A stretch of DNA of 64,000 bases, from assembly GCA_049511715.1 (NCBI GenBank), contig JBEKXU010000013.1, positions 21,687 through 85,686 on the forward strand, given 5' to 3'. Of this stretch, positions 54,964 through 63,900 are shown piece by piece (within the stretch, counting starts at the first letter, position 1; every line of letters begins with the position of its first letter). The translations under genes were made by a program, and so were the position numbers. The notes under the pieces were generated by a model. The model saw nothing but the letters and a program-made list of their open reading frames with translations. It had not been told where the DNA came from and made no database searches. The stretch comes from JBEKHT01 sp049511715. GTDB taxonomy: Bacteria > Chloroflexota > Anaerolineae > Anaerolineales > RBG-16-64-43.

Positions 54964-56241
54964 CTATTCCACGAACCGGTGCTTCAGGTTCATTACGTCC
55001 CGGTAGGTCACCACCCCGAGGATCTTGCGCTCCTGGTCGGTGATGGGCAACGCGCGGTAGTCGTAGCGCGCGAACATTTCGTAGGCCTCTTTGAGGGTGC
55101 TGTCGGGCTCCAGGCTGATGTAGTTGTCGACCAGGATGTCTTTCAGGAGCGCATTGTCCTCTGCCTGGAGCAGCTCCTTGATGTCGATCACCCCCAGCAG
55201 CCGGCCCTGCGGGTCGACGACATAGATGTACATGACCACATCCTTGCCCTTGGCTGCGGTTCGATACTCGTCCTGGGCCTTTTCAACCGTGTTACCGGGT
55301 GGAAAGCCGATGTACTCCTGGGTGGCAAAGTCCAGAATGCGCTCCTCGTGGTGATCCATGATCGCGTGTATCTTCTGGGCGTTCTCGGGATCGAGAAGCT
55401 TCAAGATCCCGTTCGCCTCCGAGGCCGAAAGGATCGAAAGGACATCGGCGGCCTGTCCCGTCGTCATCTGGTCGACCAGGTGAGCCACCTTCTCGACTGG
55501 GAGGGACTCGACCAGGTCCCTCTGCACGCTCGGCTCGATCTCCTCCAGGGTGTCCGAGGCCTGCTCGGTCTCGAGCGCGTCAAAGAGCTTCACCCTCTGG
55601 TCGGGATCCATTTCCTCGAAGATATCCGCCAGGTCAACCGGCTCAATGTCGGCCAGCTTCTCCTTGAGCACCTTGAACCGCAGGTTCCCGTGGAAACTCC
55701 CCAGGTCCTCGGGCAAGGGCTGGATATACGACCAGGAAATCGTCTTGTCGCGGATCGTTTCGCCCAGGCTGTACAACCAGTTCGCCAGGCCGCTCAGTCC
55801 CATGCGGCGCAGTAGGCCATAGCGGCTGAGATCAACGTCGCTGACGTACAGCTTCCCGTTCCTGAGGACCAGCTTGATGTCGTAAACGACCTCCATTTCG
55901 CGGCCGTCCATGTCAATCGCCTTCTTGTCCAGAATGTGGTCTCTCAAGAGGACGGCGTGGTCATCCGGCTTGCCCAGAAAGGCAGCGAGGTCGATTAAGG
56001 AAAGGGCAACCGCTTTGGTGTCCATGGTCGCGACCGCACTCCAGGGAATCACAGCCGTCTCTCCAAACGGCCGGGAGACCACGAGGTATGTCACGACTGG
56101 CAGGGTCTCCTCCTCTTTGATGACCAGATCCTCAAGCTTGCCGACCGCCTTCTGCTCCATGGTCACCCGAACACCCAGAATCTCGCTCAGGAAGAAAGAG
56201 GCTTCCATCACGGGCGTCCCAATCTTGGCCTTCGTGTCCAT
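54964..56241 (-). CDS. PRC-barrel / MgtE_N / CBS-pair protein
   Basis: A 425-residue soluble protein. N-terminal PRC-barrel-like segments (residues about 15-170, LSEILGVRVTMEQKAVGKLE and KKAIDMDGREMEVVYDIKLV), an MgtE_N superhelical domain (about 190-300, LADIEPVDLADIFEEMDPDQ) and two CBS domains (about 300-425, ending LGVVTYRDVMNLKHRFVE). MgtE_N and CBS form the magnesium/nucleotide sensor of MgtE channels; here there is no channel domain. Its gene ends an operon with an Nramp-type transporter, which it probably gates or regulates (inference). GAGGAAT before the ATG at 56241. Confidence 0.93.
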   Translation of the reverse strand: MDTKAKIGTPVMEASFFLSEILGVRVTMEQKAVGKLEDLVIKEEETLPVVTYLVVSRPFGETAVIPWSAVATMDTKAVALSLIDLAAFLGKPDDHAVLLRDHILDKKAIDMDGREMEVVYDIKLVLRNGKLYVSDVDLSRYGLLRRMGLSGLANWLYSLGETIRDKTISWSYIQPLPEDLGSFHGNLRFKVLKEKLADIEPVDLADIFEEMDPDQRVKLFDALETEQASDTLEEIEPSVQRDLVESLPVEKVAHLVDQMTTGQAADVLSILSASEANGILKLLDPENAQKIHAIMDHHEERILDFATQEYIGFPPGNTVEKAQDEYRTAAKGKDVVMYIYVVDPQGRLLGVIDIKELLQAEDNALLKDILVDNYISLEPDSTLKEAYEMFARYDYRALPITDQERKILGVVTYRDVMNLKHRFVE

Positions 56242-56252
56242 TGGATTCCTCT

Positions 56253-56441
56253 TCAGCGAGCAGCTACAACCGTGACAAACTTGTAGATCAAGAGAAGGAT
56301 CATGCCAATCAAATAGGCTCGCAGCAACAGGAGCGAAACCCGCACCATGGGCGTCATCTTGAGGCGCGGGGTCTTGTACTTCCGATTGGTTTCCCGGATC
56401 AGGTCGGCCAGGCCGCGAATCCCGTTCCGTATGGTTTCCAT
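56253..56441 (-). CDS. Small membrane protein in the Nramp operon
   Basis: A 62-residue protein: basic amphipathic N-terminus (LADLIRETNRKYKTPRLKM) and one span (MVRVSLLLLRAYLIGMILLLIYKFV). It lies 11 bases before the CBS gene and 15 after the Nramp gene in the same direction, so it is translated from the operon message and may be a small subunit. GAGGGG before the ATG at 56441. No family known to me. Confidence 0.75.
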   Translation of the reverse strand: METIRNGIRGLADLIRETNRKYKTPRLKMTPMVRVSLLLLRAYLIGMILLLIYKFVTVVAAR

Positions 56442-56456
56442 CGACGCACCCCTCTT

Positions 56457-57725
56457 CTACTTCAGCAGGCTGGGGAACAAGGTCGTCAAGCTGTATCCCG
56501 AGGAAAGAAGGATCAGCCCGACAACAATCGCGAAGTCGACCACGTTCTGGAAGGTGGTGTTCCTGTGCGTCCCCATCAGCTCTTCATTGTTCAGGAGCAG
56601 GATCAGGAACACCAAGGCCGCGGGTAGCAGGGTGGTTGCGACCACCTGAACAAAGAGCGTGATCACGACCAGCGGCGCCCCGGGGATCAGGACGACGATC
56701 CCGGCCGAGACGAGCAGGAGGAAGTAGAGGGCATAGAACCAGGGGGCTTCTCTCACTTTGTTGTTCAGGGAGTGCGCCCAGCCGAAAACCTCGCCCACCG
56801 CCCAGGAGCTGGAGAGGGAGATGCAGATTGCCCCCAGGAAGCCGGCATCGAACAGCCCAATCGCGATGAATGCTCCCGCGTATTTGTTGATACCCATCAG
56901 CGCCACGGCCGCTTCCGCTGCGCTCTGGATGTTCACGCCGTGGAGCACGGCGCCAGTGACGACGACGCAGAAGATCGCGACGACCACCGTGAAAACCGAT
57001 CCGATCGCGGTGTCCAGCTGGCTCCACAATATGTCCTTCTCCTTGAGATTCTTGTCCACGACCGCGCTCTGCTGGAAGAAGACCATCCAGGGGGCAATGG
57101 TTGTGCCGACATTGGCCATCAGGAAGAAGAACATGGTGTTGTTTAACCCCCCGGGCAGATTGGGGATCAGCCCGATCCGGGCGACATCCGACCAATGGGG
57201 ATTCACCAGAAAGGCGGCCGGGATATAGATCAGGTTGATCACGCAAAAGGCGAGAGCGATTTTCTCCCAGGTCCAGTAGCGCCCTTGCAGGACCATGAAG
57301 GCCATCAGGACCGACACGATCACGACCGTGGCCCAGTTGGCGAGGCCAAAGATCTGCAGAGCCGCCGTCATCCCGATGAATTCGCTGATCAAGGTCAGCC
57401 AATCGGTGAGGGTCAGATCAAAGAGGGAAAACCATCCCCAGAACGTGCCGAAGGCATCGAAAATGGCCTCGGCATGACCGCGCTTCGTGACCGCTCCCAG
57501 GCGGACGGTCATTTCCTGGACGACATAGGCAATCGGCCCAAGCAAGACCAGGAACCAGATCAGCCCATACCCATACTTGGCCCCGGTGGCGACGTACGTC
57601 GTGATCCCGCCGGCGTCGTTGTCCGCCACCATCACGAGGATGCCCGGCCCGGCAATGATCGCCAGAAGCCTCAGGAATTTCAGGATCCTGCGGTTGGTGT
57701 AAAAGGCCCTCGCCGCTAAATCCAT
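56457..57725 (-). CDS. Nramp-family divalent metal transporter
   Basis: A 422-residue transporter with about eleven spans. AIIAGPGILVMVADNDAGGI is helix 1; the metal-binding DPGN motif of classic Nramp is DNDAGG here. In helix 6 the usual MPH becomes NVGTTIAPWM. FVLQGRYWTWEKIAL and FDAGFLGAICISLSSSW are other family blocks. These changes suggest substrate other than Mn or Fe, perhaps magnesium, in line with its MgtE_N/CBS partner (inference). GGAGG before the ATG at 57725. First gene of a three-gene operon. Confidence 0.92.
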   Translation of the reverse strand: MDLAARAFYTNRRILKFLRLLAIIAGPGILVMVADNDAGGITTYVATGAKYGYGLIWFLVLLGPIAYVVQEMTVRLGAVTKRGHAEAIFDAFGTFWGWFSLFDLTLTDWLTLISEFIGMTAALQIFGLANWATVVIVSVLMAFMVLQGRYWTWEKIALAFCVINLIYIPAAFLVNPHWSDVARIGLIPNLPGGLNNTMFFFLMANVGTTIAPWMVFFQQSAVVDKNLKEKDILWSQLDTAIGSVFTVVVAIFCVVVTGAVLHGVNIQSAAEAAVALMGINKYAGAFIAIGLFDAGFLGAICISLSSSWAVGEVFGWAHSLNNKVREAPWFYALYFLLLVSAGIVVLIPGAPLVVITLFVQVVATTLLPAALVFLILLLNNEELMGTHRNTTFQNVVDFAIVVGLILLSSGYSLTTLFPSLLK

Positions 57726-58527
57726 TCTGGGCCTCCTTCCCCGATCTCACGCTCTCAATCCTTGGAGGCCTCCGGCCTTGGGCCGGGCCGCCGCCCTCCA
57801 GAGATCCCCCCCTGGCCCTCACCTCGGCCGCGCCGGGCGGCATCTCCCATAGGGCTTCAATAAGAAACGCCTCCCGATCGGACCAGGGAGGCGTTCAACC
57901 CACACACGTGTGCGGGCGGCACGAAATGCCGTCGGACTGCCCCCCCTGGTCGAGCTTTGGCACTGCGTAGCGTAGGGCACTTGCCCCAGCCACTTTGAGC
58001 AGAGCCTTACTCCGGCCCTGCCTGGTCTACCCCTTGGCGTCTCTCGACGTTTCGGGGCAGCGGCCTGTATCTCACGCAGACGCCTCGCCTAACGAGGGAC
58101 AATGTCGCAATCCCCTTCGTCAAGAGAAATCTGCCACCCGGTGCAGGGAACGTAGGTGCGGGTCTCTATCCGCCTGGCAGCCAAGGCCGCACCGGAACCC
58201 CATCTGGTGTTCCGACCCAGCGGCTTCTTTCGGTTATCTCCGCAACCCCCGGCTGCATTGCCGCAAGGCCCCTCTCCTCGTCCCATCCTGAAAAGGTGAT
58301 CCCCTCAGAAACATCCGCGCAAGCCCCCCGGCCCGGCTGACGTCAGCCCCCAGCCACTTAGCATCGTCCGAAGCCTCCAGTCTTCCTATCTACCCATCGG
58401 GTACGCCTCACAAGCGTGCTCGCTTTCCCATTTCCAAATCCCGATGGGGCTGAACATTGCTCAAGGATCTTATAGGTTTCGGATTATAATCATCTCATAT
58501 ATGCTATTTCATGCCCCGGAGGACACG
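57726..58527. other. Divergent intergenic stretch with Nramp leader
   Basis: About 800 bases. The left 170 form the leader of the Nramp operon with the terminator at 57866-57895; CGGCA...TGCCG (about 57917-57932) forms another small hairpin upstream of it. The right half holds an AT-rich patch with TATAAT around 58494, a possible promoter of the beta-helix gene. Confidence 0.5.
57866..57895 (-). terminator. Terminator in the leader of the Nramp operon
   Basis: AACGCCTCCC (leftward strand, 57895-57886) pairs perfectly with GGGAGGCGTT (57875-57866) over a 10-base loop, followed by TCTTATT. There is no leftward gene upstream of it in the window, so it most likely acts as an attenuator in the 5' leader, about 140 bases before the Nramp start codon. 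Confidence 0.65.
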
Positions 58528-60075
58528 ATGATTGGGAAGTGGAAACTGTATTGGGTCTCTCCCTTGTTTGTGGTTGCACTCGCGGGATGCAGTCTCGCCG
58601 GGAACCTCTCACAGCCTGTTGCAACCCCTTCCCCATCCATCAGCAGCCCCTCTCTTTTCAGCTCTCCGGCAGGAGTTTCCAGCGAAGCGGCGACGAACAC
58701 ACCTGCTCCCACGGTCCCGCCGGCAACTGACACCCCCGGCCCCACGGCTGCTCCCGCGGCGCCCTCCGACGCGGTGATTGTCAATACCTTCGTCCAGGAA
58801 GTCTATCCCTTTGGCCAGGCTGGGAATTGCTCTTTGGGGGCCGCCATTCAAAGCGTTTTGACCCAGCAGGCAGTCGATCAGTGCCACTTGCCCCCTGGCA
58901 GTTCGACCGTTTACCTTCCAGCCGGGACTTACACTCTCACGGAAGCGGACAACGCCCCCGCCGTGCTGTTCGGGAAGTTGGCCCAACCGAATCGCGAGGG
59001 GTTGCCTCCCGCTGGACTTCCGTTGGTCGCCAGCCAACTGACCATCCTCGGCAACGGGTCCACTATTCAGCGCACCGGTCCGGTCAAATTCGGGATATTC
59101 CAGGTCTTTGTGGGAGGGAACCTGACCTTGAGGGATCTCACGATTACCGGCGGAGACGTCTCGGATGAGCATGATGGCAACGGTGGGGCGCTGAGCATAT
59201 ACGGGGGATCGGTGACCCTGGACCACGTCACCCTCACAGGCAACGAGGCAGTGACAGGGGGCGCCATCGAAAACCATCCCGGCGGGGCGGGCCAAGCGGT
59301 CGGCTTGACACTCGTCGACACGGTGGTGACGAAGAATCTGTCGCTGAGTACCGGGGGCGGAATCGATAACAACCTGGCCTCAGTAACCATCCGGAACAGC
59401 CAGATCTCATACAACGTCTCCAAAGACCCGGACTTCGGCGGCGGAGGCATTTACAATGACGGCGGCCAGGTCACCCTGGACGATAGCCAGTTGGTCGGAA
59501 ATCTCGCTCGGGAAGGGGCCGGCCTTTACAATGAGAACGGGATCGCCAACATCAGCAATCAGAGTGTGGTCTCGGGGAACGTAGCCACAGAATTTCATGC
59601 GTTTATTCCCCACGGGGGGGGCGGAGTCAATAACATTGGCGACCTGGTCGGGTCAGCAGACACGCCTGCCGAGGTGACCATCCAGGACAGTTTTGTCATC
59701 GGCAACCAGGCCGCAGGCTCGACGGGCGGCGGAATCTATAACCAAGCCAAGCTGACGGTGACCGACTCGGTTCTGGCGAACAACATCGCGGGCGCCGGAG
59801 GAGGCTTGTTCAATGATAGCCAGGGTGTGGGCTCACTTACAGGGAGTTGCATCCTGCAGAATCAGGCCGTAAGCGTGACCCCCAAAGGATTCGGCAATGG
59901 GGTCGAGAACGACAATGATCTGGCCTTCGATGCCAGCGGGAACTGGTGGGGCATCGCGGCCGGGCCGGGGAACAGCGTCACCCGGGGTGTCCACACGGCG
60001 TCGATTCTGAACGCGGCCCCGGGCATTTGTGCGGCCAGTCTTCCGACACCCTTCCCCACCCCAACGAATCCGTAG
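58528..60075 (+). CDS. Right-handed beta-helix surface lipoprotein
   Basis: A 515-residue protein. Signal peptide with lipobox (VVALAGC), Ser/Thr/Pro-rich linker (about 30-75), then a right-handed parallel beta-helix seen as repeated strands: LTLRDLTITGGDVSDEHDGN, GSVTLDHVTLTGNEAVTGGA, VTIRNSQISYNVS, VTLDDSQLVGNLAREGAGLY, VTIQDSFVIGNQAAGSTGGG, and LTVTDSVLANNIAGAGGGL. Polymorphic-outer-membrane-type GGGI/N repeats recur. It ends in a small cap (FDASGNWWGIAAGPGN) and a Thr/Pro tail. Probably binds or presents at the cell surface; no enzyme residues identified. GGAGG before the ATG at 58528. Confidence 0.9.
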   Translation: MIGKWKLYWVSPLFVVALAGCSLAGNLSQPVATPSPSISSPSLFSSPAGVSSEAATNTPAPTVPPATDTPGPTAAPAAPSDAVIVNTFVQEVYPFGQAGNCSLGAAIQSVLTQQAVDQCHLPPGSSTVYLPAGTYTLTEADNAPAVLFGKLAQPNREGLPPAGLPLVASQLTILGNGSTIQRTGPVKFGIFQVFVGGNLTLRDLTITGGDVSDEHDGNGGALSIYGGSVTLDHVTLTGNEAVTGGAIENHPGGAGQAVGLTLVDTVVTKNLSLSTGGGIDNNLASVTIRNSQISYNVSKDPDFGGGGIYNDGGQVTLDDSQLVGNLAREGAGLYNENGIANISNQSVVSGNVATEFHAFIPHGGGGVNNIGDLVGSADTPAEVTIQDSFVIGNQAAGSTGGGIYNQAKLTVTDSVLANNIAGAGGGLFNDSQGVGSLTGSCILQNQAVSVTPKGFGNGVENDNDLAFDASGNWWGIAAGPGNSVTRGVHTASILNAAPGICAASLPTPFPTPTNP

Positions 60076-61041
60076 ACTGTTGGCATCAACGGAGGAACAC
60101 CAGCCACTCCATCAATCTGGCCAGACCTCAGCTTCTCGCGTGGCACCTGTGCGCTCCAGGAGCCCTGAGGGTGCGCCTGGAGGAGGCCGAATATGACGCA
60201 CCCTGATCTCTGCAAGGGTGGGAAAACCCAGGCGAGTGTGGCCCCGGTGGGGCAACCCAAGAAGCCATTGTCAAGCACACGGTGAAACCTGTGACCTTCC
60301 GAGCGCATGCAGAGGATACGCGCCCGGCCCAAACGGGCAATCTCCGTTTCTCGGCCTTTCGGCAAGGCCGCCGTCACGGACCCAGGAAGCGGCCCCGAAA
60401 CCCGCATCTGGGGTCTGTTCCGGGACCGCACCGGGGGTTTCAAGTCACAGCAGGAGAGTGCAGCGCTGGCGCCCAGCTGAACAAGAACGGAATCCTGAGG
60501 GAGGCACTGCGCCGGACCGGTGTTCCAGAACTTTCAATATTCGGTCGGATCGCCAGCCTTAGGTGGGGGACAACGGTTCTCATTATGTTGTCCAGGTTGG
60601 GGTCCGGGGCGAACTCGGGGTTGGGCAGGAGACTGATCTATTCAACGAGGCACTCCCGGACAAACTGGCCGCTTTCCAAGCCTTCCTGGACGGGAGCCTG
60701 GTCCTGAAGGGTGCCACGAATAGACGGCCGGAGGCATATCGCAGGAGCGCGGTCGCAGTGGGGGGGTGATGGGGCACCATGCGCTGGTCGCTCTCGACTC
60801 CTCATCATGACGCATGACCAAGCCTGGGCCCGGGGGGTACCCGGGCCAACCGAGAGCCCATCCTCTTCTGACGACCCCTGGTCCCTGGATAGCACCGGCA
60901 TCGCGTCTTTGGGCTCGAAGCATCGGATACGCCGCAGTTCTGAGGACGTCTATCACAGGCAAGACATGAGTCCCCGGAATGGCAAACCGGGTGGAGGCGC
61001 GATTTAATAGAAGCAATCCATTTCCGACGAGGAGGGCACTG
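60076..61041. other. Long intergenic stretch, no gene recognised
   Basis: About 970 bases. GCGCTCCAGG...CCTGGAG near 60148-60182 and several shorter repeats make hairpins, but no riboswitch core or gene is recognised. Confidence 0.5.
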
Positions 61042-61539
61042 ATGTCTAAGAGCGAAGATGATCTCAAGGACGGATTCGCTGGCGAGTCCCAGGCCAACCG
61101 CAAGTATCTCGCCTTCGCCAAGAGGGCGGACGAAGAAGGTCATGCTCAAGCAGCGAAGCTTTTTCGGGCGGCCGCGCATGCCGAGACGGTCCACGCCATG
61201 AACCACCTCAAAGCGCTGGGCGAGGTCAAGACGACCTCAGAGAACCTCGAGGCGGCCATCCGCGGGGAGAACTACGAAGCGGTTACCATGTACCCGGGCT
61301 TCGTCAAGGATGCTCAGGGTGATGGAAATAAGCAGGCCCTGCGCTCGTTCCAGTACGCACTCGAGGTGGAGAAAGTGCACGAGAGCCTGTACCGAGGCGC
61401 CAAAGAGAACCTGGGCAAGGAAACCTCCAACGAGGACTACTACGTGTGCCCGATCTGCGGGTATACCCACTACGGGAAGGCGCCCGCTCAATGCCCAGTC
61501 TGCGGAACTCCCGGCGCGAAGTTCGAGCGAATCAGCTAG
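61042..61539 (+). CDS. rbr: Rubrerythrin
   Basis: A 165-residue non-haem diiron peroxidase. The four-helix diiron domain (residues about 5-130) has FAGESQANRKYLAFAKRADE and AAAHAETVHAMNHLKAL with the Glu/His ligands, and EKVHESLYRGA as the last helix. A rubredoxin-like domain follows with CPICGYTHYG and CPVCGTP. It reduces hydrogen peroxide in anaerobes or microaerophiles. GAGGAGG six bases before the ATG at 61042. A GC-rich hairpin follows the gene. Confidence 0.96.
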   Translation: MSKSEDDLKDGFAGESQANRKYLAFAKRADEEGHAQAAKLFRAAAHAETVHAMNHLKALGEVKTTSENLEAAIRGENYEAVTMYPGFVKDAQGDGNKQALRSFQYALEVEKVHESLYRGAKENLGKETSNEDYYVCPICGYTHYGKAPAQCPVCGTPGAKFERIS

Positions 61540-61654
61540 GTCCGGCAGGGGCCGCCGAGACCATTCGACGAGAGAAATCGCGGAACACCCGGGGATTCGA
61601 AGAGCTCAGCCCTCTCGAATCTTCTCGGTCCCGGCCCCTAAGCGATTAGCATAT

Positions 61655-61685
61655 GAACCTCCCTCGTCGTCCTCGAGGGAGGTTC
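61655..61685. terminator. Hairpin after rubrerythrin gene
   Basis: GAACCTCCCTCG (61655-61666) pairs with CGAGGGAGGTTC (61674-61685) over a 7-base loop, with no T-run after it. About 115 bases past the stop codon. Confidence 0.5.
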
Positions 61686-61788
61686 TCGGTCGGCTTGACG
61701 AACTCCCTCCGAACGTCCAAAATAGCCCGGGCCGTGCGGGACAGATTCCCATGAGCTATCAGTCCGAAACAACCATCGAGGCGAGAGG

Positions 61789-62715
61789 ATGCCCCTGACC
61801 ATTGAAGAAGCGATCGAGCGTGTCCCTTTTCTTGCAGGGCGGTCTGACCTTGCGATTCACCCGCTCACGGGTGGAATCACCAACCTGAACTTCAAGGTGG
61901 AATCGGGCGAGGGGACCTTCGTCATTCGCATCACGGGGGCGGACACCAACCTGCTCGGGATCAACCGGCAGGCGGAATACACGGCCAACCTCGAAGCGGG
62001 CAAACTGGGGATCGCCCCTGAGGTTCTGTATTTCATCGAACCCGAGGACTACTTGGTCACCCGCTTCATCCATGGATCTACGGTGCCTCCACCGGAGATG
62101 CGTAAGAGGGAAAACTTGAACCGCGTTGCCGGAAAGCTGCGCCTCTTTCACGAAAAGGCCTCCCCTCTGCCCGCTGAGTTCAACGCTTTTCGGAGCATCG
62201 AGCAGCTGGTGGCGGCCTCCCGAAGCCACCAGTGCACCTTCCCCAGGGATTTCGATTGGATTGCCGAGAGAGTAAGCAAGGTGGAGAGGGTGCTTCTCAA
62301 GATCCCCTACCGCCCAAGCCCGTGTCACGACGACCTCTTGAACCTGAACTTCCTTGACGAGGGAGGCGAGCTTCGTATCCTGGATTGGGAATACGCTGGG
62401 ATGGGAGACATCTTCTTCGACCTCGCCAATTTCAGCCATCACCACGAATTGAATGACGAGCAGATTGAGCAGTTCCTGCAGTCCTATTTTGGAGAGGCCC
62501 GGCCAGCCGACAAGGCTCGGCTCAGGCTGATGTGGCCGGTGTCCGAAGTTCATGAAGCCCTGTGGGGAACACTCCAATCCGGGATCTCCAAACTGGATGA
62601 GGATTTTGTGGGTTACGCCAACCACTGGTTTGATCTGGCCACAACCGCCCTCAAGGACGAACGCTGGAAAAGTTGGATGGATGCCGCAGCGACTTCAGGG
62701 AAAAGGATGGGATGA
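61789..62715 (+). CDS. Choline/ethanolamine kinase-like phosphotransferase
   Basis: A 308-residue kinase of the APH/choline kinase fold. LTGGITNLNFKVESGEGTFV is the glycine-rich loop, HDDLLNLNFLDEGG the Brenner-type catalytic loop (Asp, Asn) and LRILDWEYAGMGDIFFDLANF the metal-binding Asp motif with the choline-kinase WEYA. ATG 61789 follows GCGAGAGG. Its stop overlaps the methyltransferase start (ATGA), so the two are coupled. It may phosphorylate choline, ethanolamine or a related alcohol. Confidence 0.92.
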   Translation: MPLTIEEAIERVPFLAGRSDLAIHPLTGGITNLNFKVESGEGTFVIRITGADTNLLGINRQAEYTANLEAGKLGIAPEVLYFIEPEDYLVTRFIHGSTVPPPEMRKRENLNRVAGKLRLFHEKASPLPAEFNAFRSIEQLVAASRSHQCTFPRDFDWIAERVSKVERVLLKIPYRPSPCHDDLLNLNFLDEGGELRILDWEYAGMGDIFFDLANFSHHHELNDEQIEQFLQSYFGEARPADKARLRLMWPVSEVHEALWGTLQSGISKLDEDFVGYANHWFDLATTALKDERWKSWMDAAATSGKRMG

Positions 62716-63347
62716 GCGCCCCTCCAACGATAAGCCGCTTCCTGGCAAGGGAGCTGGCTCACCCGAGCGCAATCCTGGGGCCGACGATATTGGCACCCCT
62801 CTGGAACCGGCGAAATGCCGCACTCAACGATACGGCCTTCGAAGCGCTGGCGGTCAGCCCCGAGGATCACGTGCTGGAGATCGGCTTTGGAGGCGGCTAT
62901 CTTCTCGGGCGGCTGGGATCGAGAGCGCCTCGTGGCCTCGTGGCCGGTGTTGATGCCTCCCCCTCGATGGTTGCCTACGTAAGTCGCCGGGAGAAGAGGC
63001 GGATCGCGGAAGGACAACTCGTCCTCCGCTGCGCCTCAGCGGAGGCACTTCCTTTCGCCGACGACTCCTTCTCCAAGCTGTGCAGTGTGAACTCGCTTTT
63101 CTATTGGCAAAACCCGGATCAGGCGTTGGCGGAGCTGCGTCGGGTGGCCGCGCCGGATGCCCGGCTCGTCCTGTGCTTCACAGACCGAAATAGCCTTGCG
63201 CGAAAGAGTTTCTCCCGGCACGGACTGGGGCTGTACACGAAAGCGGACATTCAACTCATGCTGGAACGGGCTGCATGGCGTGTCGTTGCGGCCCAGGCCT
63301 GCGAAGACAGGCACCGACAGTTCTGGTGCTTGACCGCTTTGCGCTAG
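62712..63347 (+). CDS. Class I SAM-dependent methyltransferase
   Basis: A 211-residue methyltransferase. Motif I is VLEIGFGGGYLLGRL (about residue 54), followed by GVDASPSMV, and ASAEALPFADDSFSKLCSVN, the post-I and motif II blocks of the UbiE/Methyltransf_11 group. Start ATG 62712 is inside the last codons of the kinase gene (ATGA overlap). A phospholipid or small-molecule N-methyltransferase role next to a choline-kinase-like gene is possible but unproven. Confidence 0.9.
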   Translation: MSAPPTISRFLARELAHPSAILGPTILAPLWNRRNAALNDTAFEALAVSPEDHVLEIGFGGGYLLGRLGSRAPRGLVAGVDASPSMVAYVSRREKRRIAEGQLVLRCASAEALPFADDSFSKLCSVNSLFYWQNPDQALAELRRVAAPDARLVLCFTDRNSLARKSFSRHGLGLYTKADIQLMLERAAWRVVAAQACEDRHRQFWCLTALR

Positions 63348-63796
63348 GGGGGGCGCCGACCTATTCCCTTTCCTCCCCGCTGGATCCTGCCGCGGGACGT
63401 GCGATCCCTTGTGGGCTCTACCGCGGCCGGGCCAAATGGTCTGGCCCGCCATCCGACACGGCCGGCGAGCGGAGAAGAGGAATGCCCTGCGGAAGGAACC
63501 CGCACCCTCCACAGAGAGGTGCGACCCTTTCCGGCATGGGCGGACGCACGCAGCCGTCCACGCCAGCGCCGGCCAAGCCCGCGTACCCCTCCCGTTCGGC
63601 TCCCCCTAGCCGCTGCGTGTCCAGAGGGCTTGCCCTTCCCGAGCGGCCTAGTGTCTCCGGGTTCCGGACTGGCGGGAGTCCTCAACGGGATGAGATTCCC
63701 GGGAGGCCGACGCCCTGGAAGACCGATGTCCGGTTCCGACCAGGAGTTCCCGCGCCCCTAGCTGGAATTCCCCCACAGAAATATTCGCGGTGTGGG
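63348..63796. other. Intergenic, no gene recognised
   Basis: About 450 bases before the insertion sequence. No gene recognised on either strand. Confidence 0.5.
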
Positions 63797-63842
63797 CTGT
63801 CGCCTTCAGGCGACAGAGGAAACCGTCTCCGCCGTTAGGCGG
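63797..63842 (+). repeat. Paired small hairpins at left end of IS200/IS605 element
   Basis: CTGTCGCC/GGCGACAG with TTCA loop (63797-63816) and CCGCC/GGCGG with GTTA loop (63829-63842) lie 60-100 bases before the transposase ATG. IS200/IS605 elements carry small subterminal hairpins recognised by TnpA, so these are candidates for the left end. The exact cleavage tetranucleotide is not determined. Confidence 0.5.
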
Positions 63843-63900
63843 CCTCCTTTCGGATGTTATATGGTTGACGGATATAGTATAATGGTGCAAGACGACTCCT

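Noticed and set aside
60180..60320. Possible second riboswitch in the spacer after the beta-helix gene
   Set aside because: Hairpins exist but no conserved riboswitch core or B12 box, and no fitting downstream gene.
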